Assembly (NCBI GenBank): GCA_022824365.1
Contig: JAJEAA010000029.1
Location: 1-64,000 of the forward strand
From: Anaerolineae bacterium
Lineage (GTDB): Bacteria > Chloroflexota > Anaerolineae > Aggregatilineales > Phototrophicaceae
DNA: 64,000 bases
Direction of reading: 5' to 3'
The translations under genes and the position numbers were made by a program. Of this stretch, positions 8,501-18,223 are shown in pieces. The notes under the pieces are model-generated. The model ran no database searches, was not told the origin of the DNA, and was given only the letters and a program-made list of their open reading frames with translations. How positions within the stretch are numbered: position 1 is the first letter of the stretch; each line of letters starts with the position of its first letter.

Positions 8501-9559
8501 TCACCGCGCGGCGAGGTCGACGGCGAATTTGATGATTTCGTTCGGGTTCTGTCTTATGTGCTGATAGACATTCACCGCGTCTGGCAGGGAGTAGGTCTTG
8601 TTTATCAGGCCGGGCGCTTTTAGCCGGCCGCTCCGCATCATCGCCACGATGGTATCGCTGGCGCGCTGCGAATCCCAATACGGGTAATCGCGCGGCTCAT
8701 GCCCCCAGCCGCAGCCGTGCGGCACGATCATGGTCAAGCGATTGTGGTGCCACTCGCGGCCGAGAAAAAGGCTGTTCGCTTCCCCTTGGTAGAAACCGGC
8801 GGAGCATATCGTCCCGCCCACGCGGGCACAGGCGATAGCGGTGTTCAGCCCGGCATAAGCGCCGGTTAGCTCTATGGCGATGTCAACACCCATGCCGTCG
8901 GTCAGGTCGCGGATGAGCAGGGGCAGATCGTCGACGCGCGGGTCAAGGGTGTGGTCGGCGCCGTATTCAGCGGCGAGTTCGCGGCGCTTGGGGAGCAGGT
9001 CGATGGCAATGATGTTTTCGGCGCCGGCTTCACGGGCGATGGAGACGGCGAGCAGCCCCAAGGCGCCCAGGCCGATCACGGCGAGGCGGTCGCCATAGCG
9101 CAGGTTGGATTCGCGGACGCAGTGGATTGCCACGTAGGCGGGTTCGACGCATAGGGCGAGAAGCGGGTCAATATCGCCCAGATGCCACAGATCCTTCTGG
9201 CTTCGGATATTGGTTTCGCGGATATCCATTAAGCCGAAGACGCGGTCTCCCGCGGCAAATTGTTTGACATCGACGCCGACCGCCTCGACGACGCCCAAGC
9301 CGCTTGTGCCGGTGTTCCAGGGATTATCCGGGGATGGCGAGCCGGGACCGGCGCCGCGATCGTCCGCGACGACGAGATGCCGGTCGACATCAAAGCGCAT
9401 GCCATCAAAGGTGCGCTGGTCGAACATGGAGAATGTCGTGCCGTGCTTGCCTGAGGCGAGTTCGGAGCGCACGAGGACTTCGTCGGGGACGAGGGGACGG
9501 TCATCGTATTCCAGTATGCTCGCCTCAAAGAGTCCGGTAATTGCCAGTCGTCTAGGCAT
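8501..9559 (-). CDS. Medium-chain dehydrogenase/reductase (MDR) family oxidoreductase
   Basis: This 352-residue protein of the alcohol-dehydrogenase-like MDR superfamily has an N-terminal GroES-like domain and a Rossmann domain with VIGLGALGLLAVSIA (about residues 160-175) for NAD(P) binding, followed by IAIDLLPKRRELA. The Cys of the usual CGTD/H zinc-site motif is absent (SGKHGTT stands there), and the four-cysteine structural zinc loop is missing, so a catalytic zinc is doubtful. It is the last gene of the sulfatase/sialidase operon, 50 nt after a sulfatase, with GGAAGGA 5 nt before the ATG. Oxidation of a released sugar or sugar alcohol is possible but unproven. Confidence 0.8.
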   Translation of the reverse strand: MPRRLAITGLFEASILEYDDRPLVPDEVLVRSELASGKHGTTFSMFDQRTFDGMRFDVDRHLVVADDRGAGPGSPSPDNPWNTGTSGLGVVEAVGVDVKQFAAGDRVFGLMDIRETNIRSQKDLWHLGDIDPLLALCVEPAYVAIHCVRESNLRYGDRLAVIGLGALGLLAVSIAREAGAENIIAIDLLPKRRELAAEYGADHTLDPRVDDLPLLIRDLTDGMGVDIAIELTGAYAGLNTAIACARVGGTICSAGFYQGEANSLFLGREWHHNRLTMIVPHGCGWGHEPRDYPYWDSQRASDTIVAMMRSGRLKAPGLINKTYSLPDAVNVYQHIRQNPNEIIKFAVDLAAR

Positions 9560-9609
9560 GGCAGTCCTTCCTTTCGCTCAGGCAAGCGCTCTTGCCGGAA
9601 TCCAGGATT

Positions 9610-11133
9610 CTAGCCGGTTTCGGCGCGGTCACGCCACTTGGGAACAGGCGCGCTCGGTTTCTGCTTGCGGCCGTTGCCCATATCTATGCTGGCGGCGACC
9701 TCTTGCAACAGGCGATTGAGCAGCCGCTGCTTGACCGGCGCGTGTTCCGAATCATGCCACAGATTGCGCATTTCCTGCGGATCTCGCTCGCGATCGATGA
9801 GTTCGCCCCAGGGTTGATTCAGATAATAGGTCAGGCGCCAGCGCGGCGTGATCAGGGTGCGCATGCGCAGCGCGGCGAAGTCGTCATCGTTTTCGACCAA
9901 GGCCAGCGATGGGCGCGCGGCAGCTGAGCCGGCGAGGAGGGCGCGCAGGGAAGCGCCTTGCAAGCCTTCAGGCTCGGCGACGCCGGCGATGTCGAGGAGG
10001 GTCGGCGCGATATCGAGCGTAGATTCGATGCTGTTTATGCTGTGACCGGCTTTGATGCCGGGTCCGCTGAAGATCAGCGGCGCGCGCAGGGCGCTCTCAT
10101 AAGGCAATCCCTTGCCGTAAAAGCCGTGGTCGCCGAGGTAGTCGCCGTGATCGGAAAGGAAGACGATTACGGTGTTGTCTTGCAGTCCGAGCCGGTCGAG
10201 GGCGGCGCAGACGCGGCCGATGCTATGATCGATCAGCGAAATCATGCCGTAGTAGATGGCTTTGACTTGGCGCCAGTCTTCGACATCGCAGTCGGCGTAG
10301 TTATGCGGCGGCGTGCCGATGACGCGATCTCGCGGTCTTTCGCCCTCAGCGAGCCTTGATTGGGGACCGCGGAAGACTTGCTCGTGCAGCGGCGGCATAT
10401 TGCTGGATTCTGTGACCGGGGGAATCGGCGGAGGCATAGCGGCTGGATCGTAGCGGCTGGCGTACGGTTCCGGCACGGTGAAGGGATAATGCGGGTCGGG
10501 AAAAGAGAGGTGTAGAAAGAAAGGCTGTTCATTTGCGGATTCCAGAAATTCGATTGCGCGATCGGCGATGTAATGGCTGGAATGCGCGTCCGCCGGCAGG
10601 TTCCAGCGCTCGCAATTGAGCCCTTTGGCGTAAGATGTATTTTCCGCCAGGCGCGCGTCCAGATCGGGGACGCGTTCCCGCAGCCAGGCGGAGTAGCGCT
10701 TGCCAAAGCAGCGGCGGCCATGTCCGTTGACCAGATCGACTTCCTGAAAGCCGTAATATGCGCCATCGTCCGCGGCGAGCCGTTGGTCAAGTATCTCTGG
10801 CTCGGCGGCTTGCGGCACTAGGTGCAGCTTGCCGATAGAGGCGGCGCGATAATTGTCGCGCGAGAGCAGGCGAGGCAGAAAGCGCGAGTCGTCCGGCGTA
10901 TAACAGCCGACCATGCGCGCGCGGAGGGCGGAAGGATAACAGCCGCTGAGGATGGAGGCGCGACTGGGCGTGCAGGTGGGTTGCGTGACGAAGCACTGCG
11001 AGAAGCGGACGCCGCGTTGAGCCAGGTGATCGATATGCGGCGTTTTGACAATGGGATTGCCGTAGCAGCCCAGGGCATCGGCGCGCAATTCGTCGCAGAG
11101 GATCATGATGATGTTGGGTTGCTCAGGCATCAT
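9610..11133 (-). CDS. Type I (formylglycine) sulfatase
   Basis: This 507-residue sulfatase hydrolyses sulfate esters. C54 in CTPSRAS is the residue converted to formylglycine, and the N-terminal CDELRAD carries the first metal ligands; HGDYLGDHGFYGKG in the middle supplies further metal/sulfate ligands. No signal peptide is visible, so the enzyme appears cytoplasmic or is exported by another route. The gene overlaps the upstream sialidase by 11 nt (two adjacent ATGs at 11133 and 11130). Family relatives act on carbohydrate sulfates, which fits the operon. Confidence 0.9.
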   Translation of the reverse strand: MMPEQPNIIMILCDELRADALGCYGNPIVKTPHIDHLAQRGVRFSQCFVTQPTCTPSRASILSGCYPSALRARMVGCYTPDDSRFLPRLLSRDNYRAASIGKLHLVPQAAEPEILDQRLAADDGAYYGFQEVDLVNGHGRRCFGKRYSAWLRERVPDLDARLAENTSYAKGLNCERWNLPADAHSSHYIADRAIEFLESANEQPFFLHLSFPDPHYPFTVPEPYASRYDPAAMPPPIPPVTESSNMPPLHEQVFRGPQSRLAEGERPRDRVIGTPPHNYADCDVEDWRQVKAIYYGMISLIDHSIGRVCAALDRLGLQDNTVIVFLSDHGDYLGDHGFYGKGLPYESALRAPLIFSGPGIKAGHSINSIESTLDIAPTLLDIAGVAEPEGLQGASLRALLAGSAAARPSLALVENDDDFAALRMRTLITPRWRLTYYLNQPWGELIDRERDPQEMRNLWHDSEHAPVKQRLLNRLLQEVAASIDMGNGRKQKPSAPVPKWRDRAETG

Positions 11134-12220
11134 GCGCCTTGCTTTCCGTCAGCCACTCGAGGTCGAAGCGGGCGAGGCTGAGATGATCGTCGGTATCGCC
11201 GCTGGAGGCCGCGCCGCGCTCGTAAAGGCAGAGGATGGACTTGTCCGGGCAAACAGCAAGCGCGCTATAGCCGGCATAACCGGCGTCGATGACTTTCGCG
11301 AATGGCCAGGTCCGGCATTCGTCCAGTGACAGGCGGATGGCGAGATTCTTGCGGATGCGGAAGATCGACGAGCCTTTGGCATCTTTGCCGTCTAGGTTGT
11401 CGGGGTTGCAGAATAGAATACGGCTCCCGCCTTCATGGGACCAACTGTGGCGGAAGAGCGTACCCTGGCAGGTCGGTTCGAGGAGTTGCGGGTCAAGCTG
11501 GGGAACGGACCAATCGCTGATGCCGTCCGGGCTGCGGCTGATGATTCGGCGCTGGACGCCGATGCCATTGCGCATATTCAATAGCACCGAGCCGTCCTCC
11601 AATTCGACGATGCCGGATTCGTTGAGATTGGGCACGACATCGGGCGCCATCTCGCCGCGCCGCCAGGTAGCGCCGTCATCGTCGCTGTAGATGGTCGCGC
11701 AGCGATTGGGCCGGTGCGCCGCCCCACGCGAGGTTGACAGCCAGACGGGGATGAGCAAACGTCCGGATTGCCGCAAGCGGATGCCATTGGGCAAGCCGAT
11801 GGCGAGAACGCCCCAATCGTATTCGCTGCGGAAGGCTTCGAAGGCGGCGGTGATATCGCGCGGCTGGCTGAATGTGACGCCGTCATCTGTTGAGATCATG
11901 TGGTAGGCGCGGGCGTAACCGAAGCAGAAGAGGGCGTGAACGATGCCTTTTTCGTGATCGATGATGGTATTGAAGTTGTGCAGCGGTCCCTCGCCGAAGT
12001 CTCTATGGTCGAGCAGTTTCCGCGGCTGGGACCAGGTCGCGCCCATATCCAGGCTGCGACGGGCGACGATGTCGATCTTGTCCCAATCACCGCCGGCGCC
12101 AAAACGGGCTTCGGCATGAGCCAGGGCGACGCCGCCGGGCGTCAGGCAGATGCCGGGGATACGATACATGGTGTAAGCGCCGGTTGCGCGCGTGAATAGG
12201 TCTTGTCGTTCGAAGAGCAT
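11123..12220 (-). CDS. Sialidase-family (GH33-like) protein
   Basis: This 365-residue six-bladed beta-propeller resembles exo-alpha-sialidases. It carries the (F/Y)RIP motif (YRIPG near residue 18), Asp-boxes such as SLDMGATW and SDDDGATW, and the C-terminal GYSALAV...LCLYERGA stretch that matches the end of GH33 enzymes, with the Tyr-Glu pair. It lacks a signal peptide. The gene sits between two sulfatases with a 5-nt gap upstream and an 11-nt overlap downstream. It could remove sialic-acid-like residues or another sugar with the same fold; substrate not determined. Confidence 0.78.
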   Translation of the reverse strand: MLFERQDLFTRATGAYTMYRIPGICLTPGGVALAHAEARFGAGGDWDKIDIVARRSLDMGATWSQPRKLLDHRDFGEGPLHNFNTIIDHEKGIVHALFCFGYARAYHMISTDDGVTFSQPRDITAAFEAFRSEYDWGVLAIGLPNGIRLRQSGRLLIPVWLSTSRGAAHRPNRCATIYSDDDGATWRRGEMAPDVVPNLNESGIVELEDGSVLLNMRNGIGVQRRIISRSPDGISDWSVPQLDPQLLEPTCQGTLFRHSWSHEGGSRILFCNPDNLDGKDAKGSSIFRIRKNLAIRLSLDECRTWPFAKVIDAGYAGYSALAVCPDKSILCLYERGAASSGDTDDHLSLARFDLEWLTESKAHDA

Positions 12221-12225
12221 GAGGC

Positions 12226-13623
12226 TCAGAACCGCGTGATTTGCTCGGCGCCCAGGTCAACCGCGAAAGCCAGGGCGTCAAAGCTCTCCTGCATCAGGTA
12301 CAGTTTAACCGACGTGTGGGCGGGGTCGTCCCACAAGTTGTCAAATTCATCGGGGTCGTCGTGGAGATCGAAGAGTTCGCCGATGTCATGCCCGTGGTAT
12401 GTGACCAGTTTGTAGCGGTCGTCGCGAATCATTGTGGCGTATGAGCCGGTGAAGCTTTCGCGGGCGGAGGGGTTCAGGGCGGAATAGTATTCGCAGCGCG
12501 CGAAGTCCCGGTGGCGATCGGCGGCGTTTTCATCAACCAGCAAGGGACGCAAGGAGCGGCCTTGCATGCGAGCCGGGATTGGCAAGCCCGCCAGCTCAAG
12601 CAGAGTAGGGGCGATGTCGATCAATTCCACCAAGGCTTGCCGCCGCAAGCCCGGCGGGAAATGACCCTTCCAGGACAAGACAAGCGGCACGCGGACCAAG
12701 CCTTCGTAAAAGCGGCAGCCCTTGAGCAGCAAGCCATGATCCCCCAGCATTTCACCGTGGTCGCTCATAAAGATGACGATGGTATTGTCAAGCTGCCCGC
12801 TGTCTTCCAGCGCGTCAAGCATGCGGCCGACATTGTGGTCGATCAACTCGATCATGGCGTAATAGGATGCCTGGATTCGCTTGGCGTCAAAATCTTCGGG
12901 GCGGCGCGCGCTAGTCTGAAAGTCGATATCGCTGAGCCTGGCTTGCGATGCCAGGTCGCTTTCACGGAATTTGGGACCCGGGAGCGCTTCCTGGTCAAAG
13001 CGATCAAGGTAGCTTTGCGGCGGGTCAAAGGGAGCATGGGGATCGAAGATGTTGACGCTCATGAGCCAGGGCTCGCCGTCGTGGTCGGATCGGATGAAAT
13101 CGATGGCGCGATCGGCGCACCAGGCAGTCTGGTGAAGTTCCGGCGGCGTCGCCTGCGGCTGTTCAAGCAAGTCGGCGAGGCTGGTTCCCTGATCGCGCAG
13201 CCAGTCGGCATAGTCGTGCCCGTCGCGCCAGTGATCGTGCGGACCGTGGCTCCAATGAAAGAGACGATAGCCATCATGCTGCGGCCGCGGCTCGATGCGA
13301 CCGTGCGCGCCGGCCAGATGCAATTTGCCAGCGAGGGCGCAATCATAACCGGCGTCAGCGAGGAGGGCGGTGACGAGTGGCGCGGCTTCCGCCCAGGTCG
13401 CGTTGCCATTGCCGCAGCCATGCACGCTGCTGGGATACATACCGGTCAGGAAGCTGGCGCGGCTGGGCGTGCAGATTGGGCTTTGGCAGTAGGCGCGTTC
13501 AAAGCTGACCCCGTCGGCGACGAGTCGGTCCAGGTTTGGCATATGCGCGCAGGGGTTGTTCAGGGCGGCGATGGTGTCGTAGCGCTGCTGGTCCGTGCAG
13601 ATCCAGAGAATATTGGGGCGCAT
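12226..13623 (-). CDS. Type I (formylglycine) sulfatase
   Basis: This 465-residue sulfatase has the formylglycine site C51 in CTPSRAS and the N-terminal CTDQQRYD metal motif, where the second Asp is replaced by Gln as in many carbohydrate sulfatases. SDHGEMLGDHGLLLKG marks the central metal site. The ATG at 13623 shares its A with the TGA of the upstream gene (TGATG), so it is preferred over the TTG one codon earlier. No signal peptide is seen. It is the second of three sulfatases in this operon; differences in sequence suggest different sulfate positions. Confidence 0.9.
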   Translation of the reverse strand: MRPNILWICTDQQRYDTIAALNNPCAHMPNLDRLVADGVSFERAYCQSPICTPSRASFLTGMYPSSVHGCGNGNATWAEAAPLVTALLADAGYDCALAGKLHLAGAHGRIEPRPQHDGYRLFHWSHGPHDHWRDGHDYADWLRDQGTSLADLLEQPQATPPELHQTAWCADRAIDFIRSDHDGEPWLMSVNIFDPHAPFDPPQSYLDRFDQEALPGPKFRESDLASQARLSDIDFQTSARRPEDFDAKRIQASYYAMIELIDHNVGRMLDALEDSGQLDNTIVIFMSDHGEMLGDHGLLLKGCRFYEGLVRVPLVLSWKGHFPPGLRRQALVELIDIAPTLLELAGLPIPARMQGRSLRPLLVDENAADRHRDFARCEYYSALNPSARESFTGSYATMIRDDRYKLVTYHGHDIGELFDLHDDPDEFDNLWDDPAHTSVKLYLMQESFDALAFAVDLGAEQITRF

Positions 13624-15221
13624 CAAGGAATATCCTCCGGGTCAATATTGAGGCCAAGCAGGTGGGCGGTATCGGCGACATCGCCGGCATTGCTGTAATC
13701 CACCAGGTAAATGCTGCCGTCTTCGCGCTGGATCCAGGAGGAATAACCGTGATCGGGCCAAGGCGCCTGGGCCGGATGGTTGCCGTGCAATTGGATCATG
13801 CGCTCGCGCTGATAGGCATCGGGGTAGGCGCCGGATTTCGCCTCCCATGACCATGAGTAGTCGCTGAGCTTGGGATTGCCGAGGGTATAACTGACGCGCC
13901 GCCAATGGCTGCGACCGCTATCGCCGTATTGGCCGAATTGCGTGCGGCGCCGGGGATTGCCGCCGTGGAAGTCGCTGGCTGGCCATTCTTCGCGAAAGAC
14001 GCATTTGTGCAGCAGGGTTTCTCCATCCAGCGTAACTTGCAGCCAGCCACGACGATGCCGCAAGCCGACCTGGCGGAAGCGGGTCATATCGACCGGGTGG
14101 CGCATATCGTGCCGGCCGCGGCTGATGGCGATGTGATCCGGCGCAATCGTCAGCAGTTGCCCCAAGCGCGACAGGGACATGAAAGCGACGGCGGCATGCC
14201 CGGCGGAGGCTTCGACGCGGACTTCGGCTTGGAAGTCGACGGCGCTGAAAGCTGATTCCGGCGGCAGCAGGGTGTAGCGGCATTCATGTTCGGGGCGATT
14301 TTCTATGACCAGGGCATCCGCATTTAGGCTGGCGGCGTATTTCCGCCGGGGTCCGCCGATGGCGTAACTGCCGGCTTCCCGCTCAAGGTCGCCCAGCCAG
14401 GCATAGGCGCCCAGCCCGCCGTTGACATGGCGCCCGGTCACCATGACGCGACCGTCGGCGAGTTGCTTGGCGTAGGGTCGATGCAGGGCGAAGGGCAGCA
14501 TTTGCGGTTCCGTCCAGGTGTGCCCGTTGTCGGAGGAGAAGGCGACGAAGGATGGAATGCCGGCGGAGTGGTTCTCACGCATGACGCAAGCGAGGCGAGC
14601 GCCGCCATCGAGGATGACGATTGCGCCTTCGCAAAAGCGATGGTAGCCGTTGTGCGCGATGGTGCTGCGCTCCGACCAGGTTCGCCCGCCGTCGGCGGAG
14701 GTCCACAGGACTTGGGCAAATTCTTGTGTTGCGCCGCGCATCAGGTGGGATGTCACGCCAAGCGCACCATCGGGCAGGTCGATGACGCGATCGGGCTCGA
14801 AGCCGCCGATGCCGCTGTCGGTCTGCGCCGATGACCAGGTATCGCCGTTGTCTTGGCTCCAGTAGAGCCAGTTGCCCGGGGGCTGGTCCTCGTGGAAATG
14901 CCCGTCATCGTCGTGGTCGATAATGACGACCAGGCGGCCGTCATTGAGCCGGCTGAGGCGGGGGGTGACCAGGCGCTCGTCGCCTTGGGCAAGATCGGCG
15001 CGATCAATCTCGCGATGTTTGAACCAGGTCGCGCCGCGATCATCGCTTGCCAGCAGCGTCAGCACCTGGTCTTTCAGCGACCAATGCGCGTCGACATCGC
15101 TGTAGATCAGCATATAGCGCCCGGAAGGCAGGACGATGATATCCGGGTTCTTGGTGAAGCGCCCGGGACTGCGCCAGATGTCATTTACCTTGTGGACGAG
15201 CGATCGTGTATGAATCAGCAC
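13623..15221 (-). CDS. BNR/Asp-box beta-propeller protein with inserted concanavalin-like region
   Basis: This 532-residue protein starts at a GTG preceded by AAGGAG at 6-nt spacing. Residues 1-300 contain sialidase-type Asp-boxes (SDDRGATW, SQDNGDTW, SADGGRTW, SSDNGHTW). Around residues 300-400 comes a beta-rich stretch resembling concanavalin-like lectin domains (FQAEVRVEASAGHAAVAFMS), and the last part returns to propeller-like sequence (GYSSWIQREDGSIYLVDYS). It has no YRIP motif at its N-terminus, so it may not be a classical sialidase. It lies in the sulfatase/sialidase operon and ends on the start codon of the next sulfatase. Confidence 0.7.
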   Translation of the reverse strand: MLIHTRSLVHKVNDIWRSPGRFTKNPDIIVLPSGRYMLIYSDVDAHWSLKDQVLTLLASDDRGATWFKHREIDRADLAQGDERLVTPRLSRLNDGRLVVIIDHDDDGHFHEDQPPGNWLYWSQDNGDTWSSAQTDSGIGGFEPDRVIDLPDGALGVTSHLMRGATQEFAQVLWTSADGGRTWSERSTIAHNGYHRFCEGAIVILDGGARLACVMRENHSAGIPSFVAFSSDNGHTWTEPQMLPFALHRPYAKQLADGRVMVTGRHVNGGLGAYAWLGDLEREAGSYAIGGPRRKYAASLNADALVIENRPEHECRYTLLPPESAFSAVDFQAEVRVEASAGHAAVAFMSLSRLGQLLTIAPDHIAISRGRHDMRHPVDMTRFRQVGLRHRRGWLQVTLDGETLLHKCVFREEWPASDFHGGNPRRRTQFGQYGDSGRSHWRRVSYTLGNPKLSDYSWSWEAKSGAYPDAYQRERMIQLHGNHPAQAPWPDHGYSSWIQREDGSIYLVDYSNAGDVADTAHLLGLNIDPEDIP

Positions 15222-15286
15222 CGGAGTCTCCTTAAGCCTTCGATTAGAAACCAGAATGCGGGCGATTGCGCTACAAACATCGCCTG

Positions 15287-16345
15287 TCAGCGAGTTGATT
15301 CAAGCGCGACGGAAGCCAGCCGCAGAAATTCGTAGGGATGACGCGCGCCGCCTTCATAAAGACAGAGCACCCGACCGTCGGGCGCAATCGCCAGATCGGA
15401 GTAGGCGCTGGGTCCGCTATGCAGCGTGACTTGACTGCGCCAGGTTTCGCCATAGTCCAGGCTGGCGCGCAAGGTCATATTGACGCGCTCTATCGCGCTG
15501 GCGGGATTGGCGAAGAGAAGAAGTCCGTTGGCGTTCGGATAGTCGATGATGCTGGCTTGGCATATCGGTTCGATGAGTTGGCTGTCGCTGCGCTGGCCGG
15601 TCCAGACGAGTCCGCCGTCAGCACTGATGGCGACTTGCCGCGCGCGTACATCGGGCAGATAACTGCGCATATTCAGCAGCAGGCGGCCGCCGTCGATTTC
15701 GACCACTTCGCATTCGTTGACCTGCGGCTGCGGAGAGCGCCCGCCCAGGCGCCAGGTCGCGCCATTATCGTCGCTGTAAACGATGTGCGAATAATAGTCG
15801 TTGCTGCCGGCTTCGATGTGGTCGCAAGGGATGACGAGACGGCCCGCGTACTCGCCGCGCTGGATTTGAATGCCGTGGCCGGGTCCGGTCGCGTACCAGG
15901 TCCAGTCGTTTTGTTTGACCGCGCTGGTGATTTCTTCCGGCTCGCGCCAGATTATGCAGTCGTCAGCGGAGGAAGCGAGGAAGACGCGCCTTGTGTCATG
16001 GCTGCTGCCGGCGATGATGTCGCGTTCATGATCGTCGCCGCGGTTCCAGGTCATCAGCAGGTGGATAACTCCGGTCTGCCGATCGACGACCGGGGCGGGG
16101 TTGCCGCAGGTATGTTCGGGATCGTCCCAGATAATGCGCTGGTCGGACCAGGTCGCGCCGCCGTCGGTGGAGCGCTTCACGAGCAGGGCGATATCGCCGG
16201 CGTCCCCGCGGTGATGCTTGCGCCCTTCACAGAAAGCCAATATGGATTTGTCGTTCGTGACGGCGAGGGCAGGAATGCGATAGGCGTCGTAGCCATCGCC
16301 GCCGCTGCTCCAGAGAATAAATTGTTTGAGGTCCGGTTTGAACAT
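15287..16345 (-). CDS. Exo-alpha-sialidase-like protein (GH33)
   Basis: This 352-residue propeller carries the best sialidase signature in the window: AYRIPAL near residue 21, [12 protein letters not shown] with the catalytic Asp region, four Asp-boxes ([32 protein letters not shown]) and the C-terminal [10 protein letters not shown]...LCLYEGG. The ATG at 16345 is preferred because AAAGG lies 11 nt ahead; a TTG at 16354 overlaps the upstream stop but has no spaced ribosome site. No signal peptide is visible, suggesting action on an imported glycan. It follows the Lpl-type permeases in one operon. Confidence 0.82.
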   Translation of the reverse strand: MFKPDLKQFILWSSGGDGYDAYRIPALAVTNDKSILAFCEGRKHHRGDAGDIALLVKRSTDGGATWSDQRIIWDDPEHTCGNPAPVVDRQTGVIHLLMTWNRGDDHERDIIAGSSHDTRRVFLASSADDCIIWREPEEITSAVKQNDWTWYATGPGHGIQIQRGEYAGRLVIPCDHIEAGSNDYYSHIVYSDDNGATWRLGGRSPQPQVNECEVVEIDGGRLLLNMRSYLPDVRARQVAISADGGLVWTGQRSDSQLIEPICQASIIDYPNANGLLLFANPASAIERVNMTLRASLDYGETWRSQVTLHSGPSAYSDLAIAPDGRVLCLYEGGARHPYEFLRLASVALESTR

Positions 16346-16350
16346 GCGTA

Positions 16351-17229
16351 TCAACCTTTGATGCCGCCGATCATGATGCCCTTGACGAAGTAGCGTTGGA
16401 CGAAGGGGTAGATGAAGAGGACCGGCACGGTGCTGACGATGATGAGGGCGGAGCGCAAGGATGCCGCCGGCGGCGGATCTTCAATGAAAGCCAGTTCCTC
16501 CAAGCCTTGCATATTGGTGGTTTCCAGCAGGCTGCGCAAGATAATCTGCATCGGCTTGAGGTTGGAGCGGTCGATGTAAATGGCGGCGTCAAACCAGGAG
16601 TTCCAATGCCAGACGGCATAGAAGAGCCCAATTGTGGCGATGACAGGCATGGACAGGGGCAGGACAATGCGCAGCAGGACAGTGGGCGGGGACGCGCCGT
16701 CGACGATGGCGGCATCGAAGAGTTCATCCGGCAGGCTCATAAAGAAATTGCGCATGATGAGCATATTCCAGGCGTTGATCAAGCCGGGGTAGATCATCGA
16801 CCAGAGGGTGTTGCGCAAGCCTAGGGCGTCAACCAAAAGGAAACGGGGGATAAGCCCACCGCTGAATACCATCGTGATGAAGACAAAGATGGTTAATGGC
16901 ACACGGCCCGGCAGGTCTTTTTTCGCCAGGGCATAAGCCATGGTGATAGTGAAGGCGAGGTTGAAGCCGGTACCGACGACGACGCGGAAGAGGGTCACGC
17001 CGTAAGCGTTGAGGATGACTTTGCTGCGGCCGAAGAGGATGTCGTAGGCGCCGGAGGAGAAGGCTTCCGGGTAGAGCACGTAGCCGCCGCGCCGGGCAAA
17101 CTCGACATCGCTGATGAAGGAGGTTGAGAAGACAATGATGAAGGGAATCAGGAATGCCAGGGTCAGCGCGATCAAAAGGAAGTAGATGATGGCGTGAGCG
17201 ATTTTTTCGTTGCGCGACAGATTGAGCAT
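16351..17229 (-). CDS. CUT1 ABC transporter permease (LplC/YtcP type)
   Basis: This 292-residue permease belongs to the LplC/YtcP branch, which serves complex oligosaccharides such as rhamnogalacturonan or glycan fragments in characterised bacteria. The ATG at 17229 has AGGAG 7 nt upstream and is chosen over a TTG at 17235. The EAA-like loop reads [20 protein letters not shown], and the end is MIGGIKG. It pairs with the LplB-type permease just upstream and is followed with a small overlap region by the sialidase. Confidence 0.92.
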   Translation of the reverse strand: MLNLSRNEKIAHAIIYFLLIALTLAFLIPFIIVFSTSFISDVEFARRGGYVLYPEAFSSGAYDILFGRSKVILNAYGVTLFRVVVGTGFNLAFTITMAYALAKKDLPGRVPLTIFVFITMVFSGGLIPRFLLVDALGLRNTLWSMIYPGLINAWNMLIMRNFFMSLPDELFDAAIVDGASPPTVLLRIVLPLSMPVIATIGLFYAVWHWNSWFDAAIYIDRSNLKPMQIILRSLLETTNMQGLEELAFIEDPPPAASLRSALIIVSTVPVLFIYPFVQRYFVKGIMIGGIKG

Positions 17230-17239
17230 GAGCAATCTC

Positions 17240-18223
17240 CTACCACAAGCCCGGCTGGCCCAAGCGATTCGCCAGGGTATTGGCCGCGATCAGGAAGAGG
17301 AAAGCCATGACGCCTTTGAACAAGCCGACAGCGGCGGCAAAGGAGTATTTCAGCCCGAGCAAGCCCTCGCGATAGACGTATGTGTCGATGATATCTGAGA
17401 CGCTGTAGACCGCGGGCGAGTAGAGCAACAGGATCTGCTCAAAGCCGGCGTCAAGCAAGTTTCCGATTTCGAAGATAAATAGAATGGTGATAACGAAGGC
17501 GATGCTGGGAATGGTAATGTAGCGCGCCATCTGAAAGCGGTTGGCGCCGTCGATGGCAGCGGCTTCGTACAGGGCGGGATCAATGGCGGCCATGGCGGCG
17601 AGGTACAGTATGCTGCTCCAACCGACAGTTTTCCAAACGTGCGAGAGCGTCAGAATGCCGCGGAATTGGTCCGGGTTGGTCAAGAAAGTCCAGCGCTCGC
17701 CGGTCATATTGTTCAGGATTTCTGTGACAAGCCCGCCGCTGGTCGCGAGCAGCGCGGTAACGAGTCCGGTGGTGACGACCCAGGAGATGAAATGCGGCAG
17801 ATATGAAACGGTTTGCACGAAACGCTTGAACTTGAGGCGCGTGACTTCATTGAGCATCAAGGCGAAGACAATTGGCGCGGGGAAGCCAAAGATGATCTTC
17901 AAGCCGCTGATGACCACGGTGTTTTCGATGACATCCCAGAAGAAGATGGAATTGAAGAAGCGGTTGAAATGCTTTAAGCCGACCCAAGGCGCTTCAATGA
18001 TGCCGACCACGCCGCCAAAAGGCGAGATGTCCTTGAAGGCGATAACGATTCCGAACATGGGAATGTAGTGGAAGATTATGAAATAGAGGATGCCCGGCAG
18101 CGCCAGGAGATAATAGAAGCGGTAAAACCACATTCGCTTTAGCAGGCGGCGATATTTACTGTCCTTGACGGTTCCCGCTGGGCTAACCGGCTGCGGCATT
18201 GAGAATTGGCTCTCCTGGCTCAT
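17240..18223 (-). CDS. CUT1 ABC transporter permease (LplB/YteP type)
   Basis: This 327-residue permease has the LplB/YteP signature FHYIPMFGIVIAFKDISP after the first membrane segment and an EAA loop LYEAAAIDGANRFQMARYIT. About 30 N-terminal residues are hydrophilic. Its ATG overlaps the stop of the upstream sulfatase (ATGA), and the partner permease follows within 10 nt, showing a coupled operon. No ATPase is encoded nearby. Confidence 0.92.
   Translation of the reverse strand: MSQESQFSMPQPVSPAGTVKDSKYRRLLKRMWFYRFYYLLALPGILYFIIFHYIPMFGIVIAFKDISPFGGVVGIIEAPWVGLKHFNRFFNSIFFWDVIENTVVISGLKIIFGFPAPIVFALMLNEVTRLKFKRFVQTVSYLPHFISWVVTTGLVTALLATSGGLVTEILNNMTGERWTFLTNPDQFRGILTLSHVWKTVGWSSILYLAAMAAIDPALYEAAAIDGANRFQMARYITIPSIAFVITILFIFEIGNLLDAGFEQILLLYSPAVYSVSDIIDTYVYREGLLGLKYSFAAAVGLFKGVMAFLFLIAANTLANRLGQPGLW

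Noticed and set aside
12511..13698. 395-codon frame on the plus strand
   Set aside because: It lies antisense to the CTPSR sulfatase at 12226-13623; the opposite frame has full family motifs, and the antisense frame looks like a mirror of biased codon use.
15338..16393. 351-codon plus-strand frame
   Set aside because: Antisense to the GH33-like gene with four Asp-boxes; no family resemblance.
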